64,000 nucleotides of DNA, taken from Nitrospira defluvii. GTDB taxonomy: Bacteria; Nitrospirota; Nitrospiria; Nitrospirales; Nitrospiraceae. Positions 35,975 through 44,709 of this stretch are shown here, in pieces. Below the pieces are notes generated by a model. The model had not been told where the DNA came from. It did not search any database and saw only the letters and a list, made by a program, of their open reading frames with translations. The position numbers and the translations under genes are program-made. The first letter of the stretch is position 1, and the number at the start of each line of letters is the position of its first letter. The stretch is taken from NCBI GenBank assembly GCA_000196815.1, contig FP929003.1, forward strand, positions 248,001-312,000. Direction: 5' to 3'.

Positions 35975-36199
35975 ATGAAGAAGATGATGTTGACGGTGAT
36001 GGCGGCTGCATTGTTGGTGGCGTTCAGCGCTCCTTCGTTCGCCGGTGACGACAAGAAGAAGGAAGAGAAGAAGGGCGGACACTTCTCCCAGACCCTCTTC
36101 GGCGATGACAAGAAGAAGGAAGAGAAGAAGGGTGGACACCTGTCCCAGACCGTGTTCGGCGAAGACAAGAAGAAGGACGAGAAAAAGGGCGGCCACTAA
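35975..36199 (+). CDS. Small exported Lys-rich repeat protein
   Basis: The 74-residue protein has a signal peptide (MKKMMLTVMAAALLVAFSAP, then SFAG) and a mature part made of two full 19-residue repeats and one truncated repeat (D/E)DKKK(E/D)EKKGGH(F/L)SQT(L/V)FG. The repeats are visible in DNA as 57-bp units at 36047, 36104 and 36161. A strong ribosome-binding site (AGGAGGTGAG) precedes the ATG and a strong stem-loop follows the stop, so it is probably well expressed. The highly charged mature peptide is likely unstructured or binds metal or polyanions. Function unknown. Confidence 0.82.
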   Translation: MKKMMLTVMAAALLVAFSAPSFAGDDKKKEEKKGGHFSQTLFGDDKKKEEKKGGHLSQTVFGEDKKKDEKKGGH

Positions 36200-36235
36200 A
36201 CACAACACCGTTTCTGGCGAGGCTAGCTGGCTTGG

Positions 36236-36266
36236 GAGGTCTCCCATCCTGGAGGTGGGAGACCTC
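36236..36266. terminator. Bidirectional terminator-like stem-loop
   Basis: GAGGTCTCCCA (36236-36246) pairs perfectly over 11 bp with TGGGAGACCTC (36256-36266), loop of nine bases, between the convergent small exported protein and nudix genes. Confidence 0.65.
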
Positions 36267-36275
36267 TTGGGTCGT

Positions 36276-36794
36276 CTACCGGTATCGCTCCTGCCGAATA
36301 TAGACTGCTTGTAGCCCTACGATCGTTTTTCCATCCCGAATGGTTCCATCCTCAATCTTCGAAATGGCCTCGCGGAGAGGCATTTCGACCACTTCCAGAA
36401 CTTCATCCTGATCCAGATTTTGCGTGCCGATCGTCAAGCCCGTCGCAAGATAGATGTGGATGACTTCATCCGCAAATCCCGGCGCGGTGAAAATGCTGGA
36501 GAGGAGTTCGAATCGACCGGCCTTGTAGCCGATCTCTTCTTCGAGTTCGCGAGCCGCACAGTCGAGCGGGTCTTCTTTCGGATGGAGTTTCCCGGCGGGG
36601 ATTTCATAAATAAAACCGTTCGCCGCATGACGGAATTGGCGGATCAGCACCACCGTTCCATCTTCTTTCATGGGAACGACGGCGGAGGCACCGGGATGGC
36701 GGATGACTTCCAGATCGATTGTATGGCCGTTCGGCAGGCGCACCGTATCGACGTTGAGCGTGACCACCGTGCCTTTGTAAATCGGTTTCACCAT
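36276..36794 (-). CDS. NUDIX hydrolase, ADP-ribose pyrophosphatase type
   Basis: The 172-residue protein contains the complete Nudix box (GKLHPKEDPLDCAARELEEE, then IGY), with metal-binding glutamates in RELEEEIG. The surrounding beta strands (VVLIRQFRHAANGFIYEIPA) and the post-box segment SIFTAPGFADEVIHIYLA match ADP-ribose pyrophosphatases, which hydrolyse ADP-ribose to AMP and ribose 5-phosphate. It follows gcvT by 3 bp and is probably translated from the same message. Confidence 0.9.
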   Translation of the reverse strand: MVKPIYKGTVVTLNVDTVRLPNGHTIDLEVIRHPGASAVVPMKEDGTVVLIRQFRHAANGFIYEIPAGKLHPKEDPLDCAARELEEEIGYKAGRFELLSSIFTAPGFADEVIHIYLATGLTIGTQNLDQDEVLEVVEMPLREAISKIEDGTIRDGKTIVGLQAVYIRQERYR

Positions 36795-36797
36795 GAG

Positions 36798-37907
36798 TTA
36801 CGGCGTGCCCGCTGGTTTCTTGTAAAACGGTGGTTTTACGACGACGGCGGGGCAAGCCCTGCCTCGAATATCGATCAGAATGGACGATCCCGGTCGAGCT
36901 GTAGCAGGCGGGACATACCCCATCCCGATACCCTTTTGCAGCAAGGGCGACAAGTTTCCGCTGGTGACCTCGCCGATTTCGGTATGAGGTGTCTGCGCGC
37001 TCAGAATTTTGAATCCATGACGCGGCACAGCCTTTTCGACGAGCTCGAACGCCACGAGCCGTCGTGCTGTTCCCTGTGCTTGCTGGGCAAGCAATTCAGT
37101 TCTGCCGATGAAGTCTCCCTTATCGAATTTCACGACCCATTCCGCCCCGGCCTCGATGGGAGTTGTCTCCTCATTCATGTCGTTGCCATAGAGCAGGTAG
37201 GCCATTTCAAGCCGGAGCAAATCACGTGCGCCCAACCCTGCCGGCTTAATGCTCAGTGGACGTCCCGCTTCGAGGAGTTGTTCCCAGACCTTCGGCGCCC
37301 TTTCGGCCGGAAGATACAACTCATATCCCAACTCGCCGGTATACCCGGTCCGTGTCACCAACAGTGAATCATCACCGAGCGTGGCGTCCAGGCAGTGACG
37401 AATTTTCAGCGTGCTGAGATCGGCAATGCCCGCGGCTGCCAGGATGTCACGTGAGGCCGGACCTTGGATCGCGATTTGCGCGAGGGAAGCTGACTGGTCC
37501 TGGACTTTGCAACCCTGGGCCTGCTCCACCTTCTCATGCAGCCATGTCACGATCTTTTCCCGGTTGGAGGCATTCACGCAAACTAGAAACTCATACGGCT
37601 TTACGTGGTAGACGAAGATGTCGTCTTTGATGCCGCCGTTCTGCGCGCAGATCATGGAGTAGTGCGATTGCTGCACGGAGAGTGTGGACACATCGTTCGT
37701 GGTGACGCGCTGTAAAAACGCCAGCGAGCCCGGTCCGCTGACGCGGATGCGCCCCATGTGACTCACATCGAACAGTCCTGCGTGCCGGCGGACGGTCTGA
37801 TATTCGTCCACCACGCCGGAATATTGGATGGGCATTTCCCAGCCTGCAAAATCGACGAGTTTGCCCTGGGCTTTGCGGTGTGCGTCGATGAGGGGTGTCT
37901 GTTTCAT
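36798..37907 (-). CDS. gcvT: Aminomethyltransferase, T protein of the glycine cleavage system
   Basis: The 369-residue protein starts TPLIDAHRKAQGKLVDFAGW, the folate-binding T-protein opening, and contains FDVSHMGRIRVSGPGSLAFL, TGYTGELGYELYLPAE and GLGARDLLRLEMAYLLYGND. It transfers the methylene group from GcvH-bound aminomethyl-lipoate to tetrahydrofolate, releasing ammonia. It is separated from gcvP (28934-31819) by several unrelated genes, and its immediate downstream partner is a nudix hydrolase. Confidence 0.96.
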   Translation of the reverse strand: MKQTPLIDAHRKAQGKLVDFAGWEMPIQYSGVVDEYQTVRRHAGLFDVSHMGRIRVSGPGSLAFLQRVTTNDVSTLSVQQSHYSMICAQNGGIKDDIFVYHVKPYEFLVCVNASNREKIVTWLHEKVEQAQGCKVQDQSASLAQIAIQGPASRDILAAAGIADLSTLKIRHCLDATLGDDSLLVTRTGYTGELGYELYLPAERAPKVWEQLLEAGRPLSIKPAGLGARDLLRLEMAYLLYGNDMNEETTPIEAGAEWVVKFDKGDFIGRTELLAQQAQGTARRLVAFELVEKAVPRHGFKILSAQTPHTEIGEVTSGNLSPLLQKGIGMGYVPPATARPGSSILIDIRGRACPAVVVKPPFYKKPAGTP

Positions 37908-37961
37908 CAGGTGCGTCTAACGTCCAGGGTGGTGAGTGAATGCCTCGCGTGTAACACGATT

Positions 37962-38405
37962 CTACCGGACTTCCAGCAGTTCCACGTCGAAGACAAGGGT
38001 CGCATTCGGCGGGATCACGCCGCCGGCTCCACGCGCGCCGTATCCAAGTTGCGAGGGAATGGTCAGTTTCCGTTTTCCGCCGACTTTCATTCCCGCGACG
38101 CCTTCATCCCATCCCTTGATGACCCTGCCGGCACCGAGTGGAAAGGAGAACGGCTCGCTGCGGTCGACGGAGCTATCGAATTTCTTCCCGTTGGTCAGCC
38201 AGCCGGTATAGTGGACGGTCACCAGGTTTCCCGAGGCGGCCTCACGGCCTGTGCCCACTGCGACGTCTGTGTAAGTAAGGCCGGAAACGGTTGTGATTTC
38301 AGGCGTTGAGGCGGGTTGTTCACTCTGTGCCATGATTGGTCTCCCTATGCTCAGAAATAAGAATCCCACGATACCGCAAGTCGTCAGCCAGAAGCGAGTG
38401 TTCAT
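37962..38405 (-). CDS. FKBP-type peptidyl-prolyl isomerase, exported
   Basis: The 147-residue protein starts at ATG 38405 with a signal peptide ending near MAQSEQP. It is followed by a single FKBP domain: VTVHYTGWLTNGKKFDSSVD, PFSFPLGAGRVIKGWDEGVA, GMKVGGKRKLTIPSQLGYGA and GVIPPNATLVFDVELLEV. It should catalyse proline isomerisation during folding of envelope proteins. The longer open frame to 38468 is less likely because it puts charged residues before the signal peptide. Confidence 0.92.
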   Translation of the reverse strand: MNTRFWLTTCGIVGFLFLSIGRPIMAQSEQPASTPEITTVSGLTYTDVAVGTGREAASGNLVTVHYTGWLTNGKKFDSSVDRSEPFSFPLGAGRVIKGWDEGVAGMKVGGKRKLTIPSQLGYGARGAGGVIPPNATLVFDVELLEVR

Positions 38406-38464
38406 AACGGTGTCCTTGTCCAGTCTGCAGATCCGGTGGCGTGACCTGCAGGCGCTGATGGTAG

Positions 38465-39691
38465 TCAATGTTTCGAGGCTTGTGTGTCTGATCGATCCGG
38501 TTCAGAAAAGATGGCGATGCTCGCCGTATAACCGTGGAGAAAATTACGTCCGCCGACCGGTCCCAGCTCCCCCTGTGCGAAAAATCCCGCCAGAGGAATA
38601 GCGCCCAATTGTTCCCCCAGGACAGACGCGTCATGGTTGGGAACCCCGAAGAGCCCTTTCCCGCGTCCGCAACAACTGAAGAGCAGCGCCCCCAGTGGTC
38701 GTTGTGATTCATCGAGACGGGAAGCCGCGAGTAAGGCGTGGAGATCCTCATCTGCGGACTGTGCGTCTCGGACTTGGAATTGAACGGTTTGTCCTTCCTG
38801 GATGACGTCGCCGACGACGATGGCCCCGGTTTGCTGGTCTGCTCCAAGTAGATTGCGGATCAGAAAATCCCCGCGGGTAAATTGCGCGCGTTGCTCATCC
38901 ATGGCGATGCCGATATGGAGCGCCCGTTGGGCCTGCGCGCGTTCATCCATGGAGAGTTGCCCGAAGACGGTCTGCAGACAATGCAAGGCAGGGATTCCGC
39001 CGAGTTCTTGAATGACGTTGTGCTCCGCCTTTGTGACGATAAACCGGTCTCCGATCGGACGACAGCCTTGCGAAATAACGGTGCGCACCGAGATGTTTCC
39101 GGAAAGCGCGACCCCGACCAAACCGTCGCTGTACACCTCGTCATCTAGAAACAGGCGATTCTCGGCAAGATCCTGCCCGCCACCTGCCAGCCCACCGAGC
39201 GCACGAGCATGCGGGTAACGCTCCTCAATGAGGCCCAATACGTCTTGCAGCGGGGTGGAGAAGGGATCTGCGAAGAGGAGCATGACGGGGGCCGACTCGC
39301 CTCCATAGTCCAGGTCGGGCCAGTCACGCAGTGAAAACTGATCGTGGACGCTTGAAAACGACAGTCGTAACGGATGTGCGATGACTCCTGGCAAATGGGC
39401 TGCCCACAGGGTTGCGGCCGGTCCTGTTTCGACTTCTCGTCCGGTGGCAATGACTCCCTCTCCTGTACAGCCGACCAGGGTATCGGGGCCGAGTGCCGTG
39501 CGGAGCGCATGCGAGAGCGTCTCGGCCTGATCGGCATGTTGGACGGAGATGAACAGGAAGGCGACGTCGATGCGTGAGGAGCCTAATTGCTCACGAATAG
39601 ACCGGATCAACTCGTCGGCTGCAGTTTGCACGTCGGCGTGACGGGTGAGAGCGGAGGCGAACCGCAGTGTTGATGGAGGTGTCAGAATCAC
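38465..39691 (-). CDS. FIST-domain sensory protein
   Basis: The 408-residue protein (GTG start at 39691) has the FIST N domain (DVAFLFISVQHADQAETLSH, LVGCTGEGVIATGREVE, ALGGLAGGGQDLAENRLFLD) and FIST C domain (GAIVVGDVIQEGQTVQFQVR, GALLFSCCGRGKGLFG, PLAGFFAQGELGPVGGRNFL). FIST domains are thought to bind small ligands such as amino acids and are usually linked to signalling domains. This is a stand-alone form. The ligand and any partner are unknown. Confidence 0.9.
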   Translation of the reverse strand: MILTPPSTLRFASALTRHADVQTAADELIRSIREQLGSSRIDVAFLFISVQHADQAETLSHALRTALGPDTLVGCTGEGVIATGREVETGPAATLWAAHLPGVIAHPLRLSFSSVHDQFSLRDWPDLDYGGESAPVMLLFADPFSTPLQDVLGLIEERYPHARALGGLAGGGQDLAENRLFLDDEVYSDGLVGVALSGNISVRTVISQGCRPIGDRFIVTKAEHNVIQELGGIPALHCLQTVFGQLSMDERAQAQRALHIGIAMDEQRAQFTRGDFLIRNLLGADQQTGAIVVGDVIQEGQTVQFQVRDAQSADEDLHALLAASRLDESQRPLGALLFSCCGRGKGLFGVPNHDASVLGEQLGAIPLAGFFAQGELGPVGGRNFLHGYTASIAIFSEPDRSDTQASKH

Positions 39692-39738
39692 AGGTCTGTC
39701 TTTACCGATAGGATCAGGGAGTAACTTGCCGGGCTCGA

Positions 39739-39966
39739 TTAGACGCCAGGATTCATGCGCTCAGGTCGGTCCGACGCGAGTTTTTTGTAATAGCGCCACA
39801 TATACGAATGAAAGTCATCGAGCTGGGCGAGCAAGTAGTGGAGTTCGGTCGGGTCCTGGGTTTCCAGTGCTTGCGTCATGCGCGTCTGCAAAAATTCAGC
39901 GAACTTGCCGTTTTTTTCGAGCGCGGTCAGAAGTGTGAGGCCACCTCCGATAGGATAATCAGCCAT
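39739..39966 (-). CDS. Small conserved-looking protein of unknown function
   Basis: The 75-residue reading frame from ATG 39966 (GGAGGG just upstream) encodes MADYPIGGGLTLLTALEKNG and a helical, acidic continuation ending near DFHSYMWRYYKKLASDRPER. A TTG at 40024-40026 would extend it by 20 residues. The composition is protein-like and it fills the gap between the FIST gene and the inverted-repeat element, but no family is recognised. Confidence 0.5.
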   Translation of the reverse strand: MADYPIGGGLTLLTALEKNGKFAEFLQTRMTQALETQDPTELHYLLAQLDDFHSYMWRYYKKLASDRPERMNPGV

Positions 39967-40061
39967 AGCCCTCCGGATGACGTACTGATAAGCCAGGAGA
40001 ATAGCCGTGAGGCCCTGCAAAAGCAAGGTATCGACGGCTTAGTCGGGGAGACGGCGGGCTG

Positions 40062-40242
40062 CTAGCCCGGACTATTCATGAATACCTGCTCCGGCGTCCG
40101 ATCCTTTCGCCCAGCGAGGCTGTTCTCGTTCGGCCTCCTCGACGGACTGCCAGTACGCCTGCGTCGGCCTTACGTGCGAGCAGCCTCGGCGGGCTTCCGC
40201 CTCGAACGCCTCGCGACGTCATTCATGAATAATCCGGGCTAG
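40062..40242. repeat. MITE-like element with 22-bp terminal inverted repeats
   Basis: The ends 40062-40083 and 40221-40242 are inverted repeats matching at 21 of 22 positions (CTAGCCCGGA, C or T, TATTCATGAAT). About 137 bp of GC-rich, non-coding sequence lies between. The size and lack of coding capacity fit a miniature inverted-repeat element or a chromosome-dispersed palindromic repeat. The right arm overlaps the last codons of the P1-peptidase gene and provides its TAG stop. Confidence 0.65.
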
Positions 40243-41504
40243 GGCCCGGGCGTGGCACCGGGGGAGAGGAGTTCACGCAGACGAGGGATGGAGATGGCTT
40301 CGGCCCGAAACCCGTCGCGCCCGGTGACGGTGGTGGCTCCGGTGAGCGCATTCAGAATCGCTTCTTCTGTGGCCTCAACCGTGGCGGTTATCACCGGATT
40401 GAGGTGGGTGTCGGCCAGGTGTGTGAGTGAAAAGGTGGGGTCGGACGGGTAATGGGGGATGACGTTGCCGGTGGAGAAGGCCAGCATGAAATCCCCGCTC
40501 CCGTGGCGGGCGGTTGAGCCGGTGCGGGCGAGTCCTAATGCGGCTCGTTTTCCGAGGCGGGTGAGTTGCCGACTATCCAACGGCGCATCGGTGGCAATGA
40601 CGACAATGATCGACCCTTCGGCGTTGCCGCTGGTTCCTTCGCGGGAGGTGTGAAGGGAGCGCGAATACGGATCCGGCGACAGGCTGGATTGGGTTGGAGC
40701 GGCACCGTACCGTTGCCCAACCGGTACCCCGCCCATGGTGAGCTCCGGTCTGCGGCCATGGTTGGCGTTCACCAACACCCCGATCGTAAATCCGCCATTG
40801 GCTTCAGGGAGCCTCCGCGAGGCCGTGCCGATGCCGCCTTTGAATCCATAGGAGATCATGCCGGTTCCGGCTCCCACGCTGCCTTCCGCCACTGGGCCTG
40901 CGGAGGCTTCATCCAAGGCCCGCATGACGTCGGTTTCTGAGACGTGACGCCCTTGAATGTCATTCAAGCGTCCGTCGTCACATTCCGCCACGACGGGGGT
41001 CAGGGTGTCATCGGTAATGCCGATGCCCGGATATTGCTTGAGCATCCAGCTGATCACGCCATTGGCCACCCGGGGCACATTGAGGGTGTTGGTCAGCGCG
41101 ATGGGGTATTCGAGAAAGCCCGATTCTGCGACCCAGGATAGCCCCGTCATTTCTCCGGTGCCGTTCAGGACAAAGGCTCCGGCCGGGACTTTCTTGTGCC
41201 ACACATCATCCCGTGGCACGATAACTGTGACGCCGGTTCTGACCGGTCCCTGTCCGGGCTGCAGGGGGCCTTCCCCTTGCCGCAGCGTCACCTGGCCGAC
41301 CTTGACCCCCGGCACATCGGTGATGGCATTCAAGGGACCGGGCTGAAATTGTCCGGGGTGCAGCCCCAATGCGCGCGCGCGGACTCGGCCCTGGTCCACC
41401 GAATCGGGCGATCCCTCCAGGCACCAGGCCGGAGACGCGCAGGCAATCAGCAGAATCACGGCACAAGCCCGTACCGCATTGAGAATCGTTCTTGACGGGT
41501 TCAT
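40239..41504 (-). CDS. P1 family peptidase (DmpA/aminopeptidase type), exported
   Basis: The 421-residue protein has a signal peptide (AVILLIACASPAWC) and the P1/DmpA fold: GPLNAITDVPGVKVGQVTL, TGVTVIVPRD, NGTGEMTGLSWVAESGFLEY and ALTNTLNVPRVANGV. The GSIIVVIATDAPL segment contains the Gly-Ser site at which these N-terminal nucleophile hydrolases self-cleave, exposing catalytic Ser. Members are L-aminopeptidases or D-esterases, so the substrate here is open. The stop codon lies in the inverted-repeat element at 40221-40242, hinting that the C-terminal end was altered by its insertion. Confidence 0.9.
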   Translation of the reverse strand: MNPSRTILNAVRACAVILLIACASPAWCLEGSPDSVDQGRVRARALGLHPGQFQPGPLNAITDVPGVKVGQVTLRQGEGPLQPGQGPVRTGVTVIVPRDDVWHKKVPAGAFVLNGTGEMTGLSWVAESGFLEYPIALTNTLNVPRVANGVISWMLKQYPGIGITDDTLTPVVAECDDGRLNDIQGRHVSETDVMRALDEASAGPVAEGSVGAGTGMISYGFKGGIGTASRRLPEANGGFTIGVLVNANHGRRPELTMGGVPVGQRYGAAPTQSSLSPDPYSRSLHTSREGTSGNAEGSIIVVIATDAPLDSRQLTRLGKRAALGLARTGSTARHGSGDFMLAFSTGNVIPHYPSDPTFSLTHLADTHLNPVITATVEATEEAILNALTGATTVTGRDGFRAEAISIPRLRELLSPGATPGP

Positions 41505-41548
41505 GACTGCCGATTTCCTCCCTGAGTGGGTGTGCCCGAGCAGCGGGG

Positions 41549-42946
41549 CTAGATCTCGTATATGCTGTCTTTGGCCGGGACCACGACAGCCATCCCGGGG
41601 TGTTCTGTCTGAATGGCCGCTCCCAGCGACAAGGCTTGCTTTTCTTCTCCGTGGACCACGAACACTTGCTGAGGGGCGGGAGAGATCGCCCGCACGTACG
41701 CAAGCAGATCGTTCCGGTCCGCATGGGCCGACAATCCATTAAAGACGACCACCTGGGCGCGGCGCGGCGTCGGGATTCCGAAAATCGGCACAACATCCCA
41801 TCCTTCAACCAGTCTGCGCCCCAGCGTATGTTCGGCCTGAAAGCCCACGATGGCGATGATGTTGGCTTCGTCCTGGATGCCATGTTTGAGATGGTGCACG
41901 ACGCGCCCTCCTTCGCACATGCCGGAAGAGGCGATGATCACGCAAGGGCCTTTCATCTCATTCAGTCGTTTGCTTTCTTCCGGCGAGGAGACATACCGGA
42001 TATATCGGGCCGCAAAGGGATCCCCTTCCGATGTGAACGTACGGAAGGTCTCCTCGTCGTAACACTCGGGGTGCTTTCGGAACACGTCTGTCACTTTCGA
42101 GGCCAGCGGCGAATCGATATAAATCGGGAGCGGGTCGATTCGCCCCTCCGCCACCAATCGTTTGATCCGCATGACCAGGTCTTGCGTGCGCCCGAGCGCG
42201 AACGCGGGCACGATGATCTTGCTCTTATGTTCCTTGGCATGGGCGACCAGTTGCTGGGCTTTTTGGGTCAGCGCCTCCCCGGCTTCTTCGTGCAGGCGGT
42301 CGCCGTAGGTGGATTCGATGATCAGCACATCGCAGCTTGGCGGCGGGGTCGGATCGCGGAGGATCGGCATCTGCGAGCGTCCCAGGTCACCTGAAAAAAG
42401 TACCGTCGTACTGTTGCCGCGCGCGGAGTATTTGAGGCGAATGGCGGCGGATCCCAGAATGTGCCCGACGTCGTGAAAGGAGGCGGTGACGCGAGGGGTG
42501 ACCTTGATTGTGTCCCCGTACCGCGCGCCCACGAAGCGACGAATGATCGCACGGGCATCGCGGCTCTCATAGAAAGGTTGCAGGCAGCGCTTGCCCCGAC
42601 GGTTTTCTTTCTTGTTCAGATAGGCGCAATCGTTTTCCTGCAGACGGGCCGAATCCTCCAGCATCACCGCGGCAAGATCGACGGTCGCACGGGTCATGTG
42701 CACATTCCCGCGGAACTGATGTTTGCCCAGTACGGGAAGAGCCCCGGAATGGTCGATATGGGCATGGGACAACAACACGGCTTGGATCGAGCGCGGGTCG
42801 AATCCCAGAAACCGGTTTTGACGGTCCGCTTCCTGGCGCTGTCCCTGAAAGAGGCCGCAATCCAGGAGAATTCTATTGCCGGGCATTTCGAGCAGATGGC
42901 GGCTTCCCGTTACGGATCGTGCGGCTCCGTGGAATGAGAGTTTCAT
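41549..42946 (-). CDS. Metallo-beta-lactamase/beta-CASP RNA-processing exonuclease-like protein
   Basis: The 465-residue protein starts MKLSFHGAARSVTGSRHLLE. It has the MBL zinc motif SHAHIDHSGALPVL, further ligands in FHDVGHILGSAAI and FSGDLGR, the beta-CASP insert (about residues 200-390, with PAFALGRTQDL and ASSGMCEGGRVVHHL) and the C-terminal RMMBL segment (FNGLSAHADRNDLLAYVRA). Family members cut or trim RNA, as in CPSF73 or RNase J relatives. It overlaps the LOG-family gene by ATGA, implying one operon. Confidence 0.93.
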   Translation of the reverse strand: MKLSFHGAARSVTGSRHLLEMPGNRILLDCGLFQGQRQEADRQNRFLGFDPRSIQAVLLSHAHIDHSGALPVLGKHQFRGNVHMTRATVDLAAVMLEDSARLQENDCAYLNKKENRRGKRCLQPFYESRDARAIIRRFVGARYGDTIKVTPRVTASFHDVGHILGSAAIRLKYSARGNSTTVLFSGDLGRSQMPILRDPTPPPSCDVLIIESTYGDRLHEEAGEALTQKAQQLVAHAKEHKSKIIVPAFALGRTQDLVMRIKRLVAEGRIDPLPIYIDSPLASKVTDVFRKHPECYDEETFRTFTSEGDPFAARYIRYVSSPEESKRLNEMKGPCVIIASSGMCEGGRVVHHLKHGIQDEANIIAIVGFQAEHTLGRRLVEGWDVVPIFGIPTPRRAQVVVFNGLSAHADRNDLLAYVRAISPAPQQVFVVHGEEKQALSLGAAIQTEHPGMAVVVPAKDSIYEI

Positions 42947-43800
42947 CTGGCGGACGGGCCTCCATGGCTTCGGCTGATGAGATCCCAGGCCTGCTGAGCC
43001 GTTTCTGCAAAGTGGAAGAGCGAGAGGTCCTCGGGGCCCACCAGGCCTTCTTCAATTAACAGCGGCCAATTGATGAGGCGCTCCCAAAAGGCTTGCCCCA
43101 TCAGGATGATGGTGATGTTGCGCGTTTTGCCGGTCTGGAGAAGGGTCAGTGTCTCGAAAAGTTCGTCGAGTGTACCGAACCCACCGGGGAACACGACCAG
43201 GGCCCGGGCTCGGAGGAGAAAATGCATCTTGCGCAGCGCGAAATACCGAAACTGAAAACAGAGGTCTGGCGTGATGTAGGGATTGGGCCGCTGCTCGTGC
43301 GGTAGCGTGATGTTGAGCCCCATGGACTTGGCGCCTGCGTCCGCGGCTCCACGATTGGCCGCCTCCATAATGCCCGGGCCGCCACCCGTGACGATGACGT
43401 AGTCGCATTGCCCGTCGATTTGGCAGGTTGAGGACACAAGCCGGCCGAATTCCCGGGCGACATCATAGTATCGCGAGAGGGCCAGACGGCGTTCGGCTAC
43501 GGCGACACGTTGCTGACAGGTTCGATCGTCGGGACAGGCCTGTAATGCTGCCGAGGCTTGTTCCAGCGCTTGGAGTGCGCGCGATGGCTCCAGCAGTCGT
43601 GCGCTCCCGAAAACCACGATCGTCGAGCGGATACCCTGCTCGGTCTGTATCAATTCCGGCTTGAGCAACTCCAGCCCGAGGCGCAGGGGGCGCAGTTCGT
43701 CGCGCTGGAGAAAGTCGATGTCGTGATCAGCCGGGATATAGGAGGATGATGTGCCGGGGGCCTGTTGGCTCGATGACTCGTCGGAAGAACCTGCACCCAT
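42943..43800 (-). CDS. LOG-family (lysine decarboxylase-like) nucleotide-binding protein
   Basis: From ATG 43800 the product is 285 residues; ATG 43809 or 43836 are alternatives and none has a clear ribosome-binding site. The Rossmann-like LOG signatures are present: IVVFGSARL, VTGGGPGIMEAANRGAADAG and VVFPGGFGTLDELFETLTLL (PGGxGTxxE). LOG enzymes release cytokinin-type bases or hydrolyse nucleotide monophosphates. The long N-terminal region (about 130 residues) resembles the longer group of this family. It is co-directional with and overlaps the beta-CASP nuclease gene. Confidence 0.88.
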   Translation of the reverse strand: MGAGSSDESSSQQAPGTSSSYIPADHDIDFLQRDELRPLRLGLELLKPELIQTEQGIRSTIVVFGSARLLEPSRALQALEQASAALQACPDDRTCQQRVAVAERRLALSRYYDVAREFGRLVSSTCQIDGQCDYVIVTGGGPGIMEAANRGAADAGAKSMGLNITLPHEQRPNPYITPDLCFQFRYFALRKMHFLLRARALVVFPGGFGTLDELFETLTLLQTGKTRNITIILMGQAFWERLINWPLLIEEGLVGPEDLSLFHFAETAQQAWDLISRSHGGPSAR

Positions 43801-43866
43801 GAGCGGCATTATAACGAGATGTGCCGGGGGCGGCAATTCACCGATTCGGCACTCATTGAAGAAGGG

Positions 43867-44289
43867 TCAGAAGGGATAGGGTGTGAACGGCGGTGCCGGG
43901 CGGTGACGCACGAAGGCGTGGTGAGTGACAATCCAATGGTCGTCGCACAGGAGTTCGAACGCGTCTGTGCCCAGGCCGGAGCGCGAGAACACCAGGTCGG
44001 GATCCACGGGCGACCAAGGCTTCAGTAGCCAGCCGAAATTGACCCGCGAATATTTGGCGTTGAGGAACCGGTAGGTGACGATGGTTCCTGTTTCCGTATC
44101 GGTAATGGAATCCGGTGCTCCGAGTGTGTCGACGACATCGGCCAGTGTGGTGCGGCCTTCCGCAATGAAGGCGACCGATTCCGGCGTCAGGGGGGTGTTG
44201 ATCGTGAGGCGGGCCACGTTACAGCCGGACAAGGCCAGGGCAATGACTGCGGAGCACAGCAACGTGACGGAGCGGTTCCAGCCGGTCAT
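43867..44289 (-). CDS. SmpA/OmlA-like lipoprotein (second of a pair)
   Basis: The 140-residue protein has a lipoprotein signal with lipobox ALSGC (Cys23) and a BLIP/OmlA-like domain: SVAFIAEGRTTLADVVDTLG, APDSITDTETGTIVTYRFLN. This is the two-helix, four-strand fold of BamE-type proteins. The C-terminus is His/Pro-rich. It is separated by 4 bp from the upstream, related 126-aa lipoprotein, so the two are co-transcribed paralogues. A role in outer-membrane assembly or stability is possible. Confidence 0.75.
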   Translation of the reverse strand: MTGWNRSVTLLCSAVIALALSGCNVARLTINTPLTPESVAFIAEGRTTLADVVDTLGAPDSITDTETGTIVTYRFLNAKYSRVNFGWLLKPWSPVDPDLVFSRSGLGTDAFELLCDDHWIVTHHAFVRHRPAPPFTPYPF

Positions 44290-44293
44290 GACC

Positions 44294-44674
44294 TTAGTCT
44301 CCGAATGGCCAGAAGCGGAATTCCAGGCCCTCTGTTCGTTTTGAGGCGATCACTTCCTCGACGGTCCCTTCCCGATTGATCACCACAAACAGATCATCGC
44401 TCTTGATCGACACGCGCGAAAAATTGAGCACGATCAACAGCAGACTGCCGACCTTGGCATCGTACCGGTAGTACTGAAAGAGATCACGTCCGTTCAGTTG
44501 AAGGAGTCGGTCAGGAGCGCCGAGTAGAGCCAGGACTTCCGACCTGGTGGTTACTCCCTTCTTGATGGAGTTGACGGTGTCGGTCTTGATCTCGTCGCCG
44601 AGGGTGCCTCGGCTGAACGCGCAGGCGTTCAATGTGAGGAGCATCAGAACCAAAAGCACACTCACTCGTCGCAT
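44294..44674 (-). CDS. SmpA/OmlA-like lipoprotein (first of a pair)
   Basis: The 126-residue protein has a strong ribosome-binding site (AAGGAGG), a lipobox (LNAC, Cys18) and the OmlA/BamE-like sequence SIKKGVTTRSEVLALLGAPD followed by YYRYDAKVGSLLLIVLNFSR and a final strand pair (LFVVINREGTVEEVI). It is followed closely by the second lipoprotein gene. Envelope function is inferred from the fold. Confidence 0.8.
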   Translation of the reverse strand: MRRVSVLLVLMLLTLNACAFSRGTLGDEIKTDTVNSIKKGVTTRSEVLALLGAPDRLLQLNGRDLFQYYRYDAKVGSLLLIVLNFSRVSIKSDDLFVVINREGTVEEVIASKRTEGLEFRFWPFGD

Positions 44675-44709
44675 TTGATCCTCCTTATACGGACATCGAT
44701 CGGACTGAC

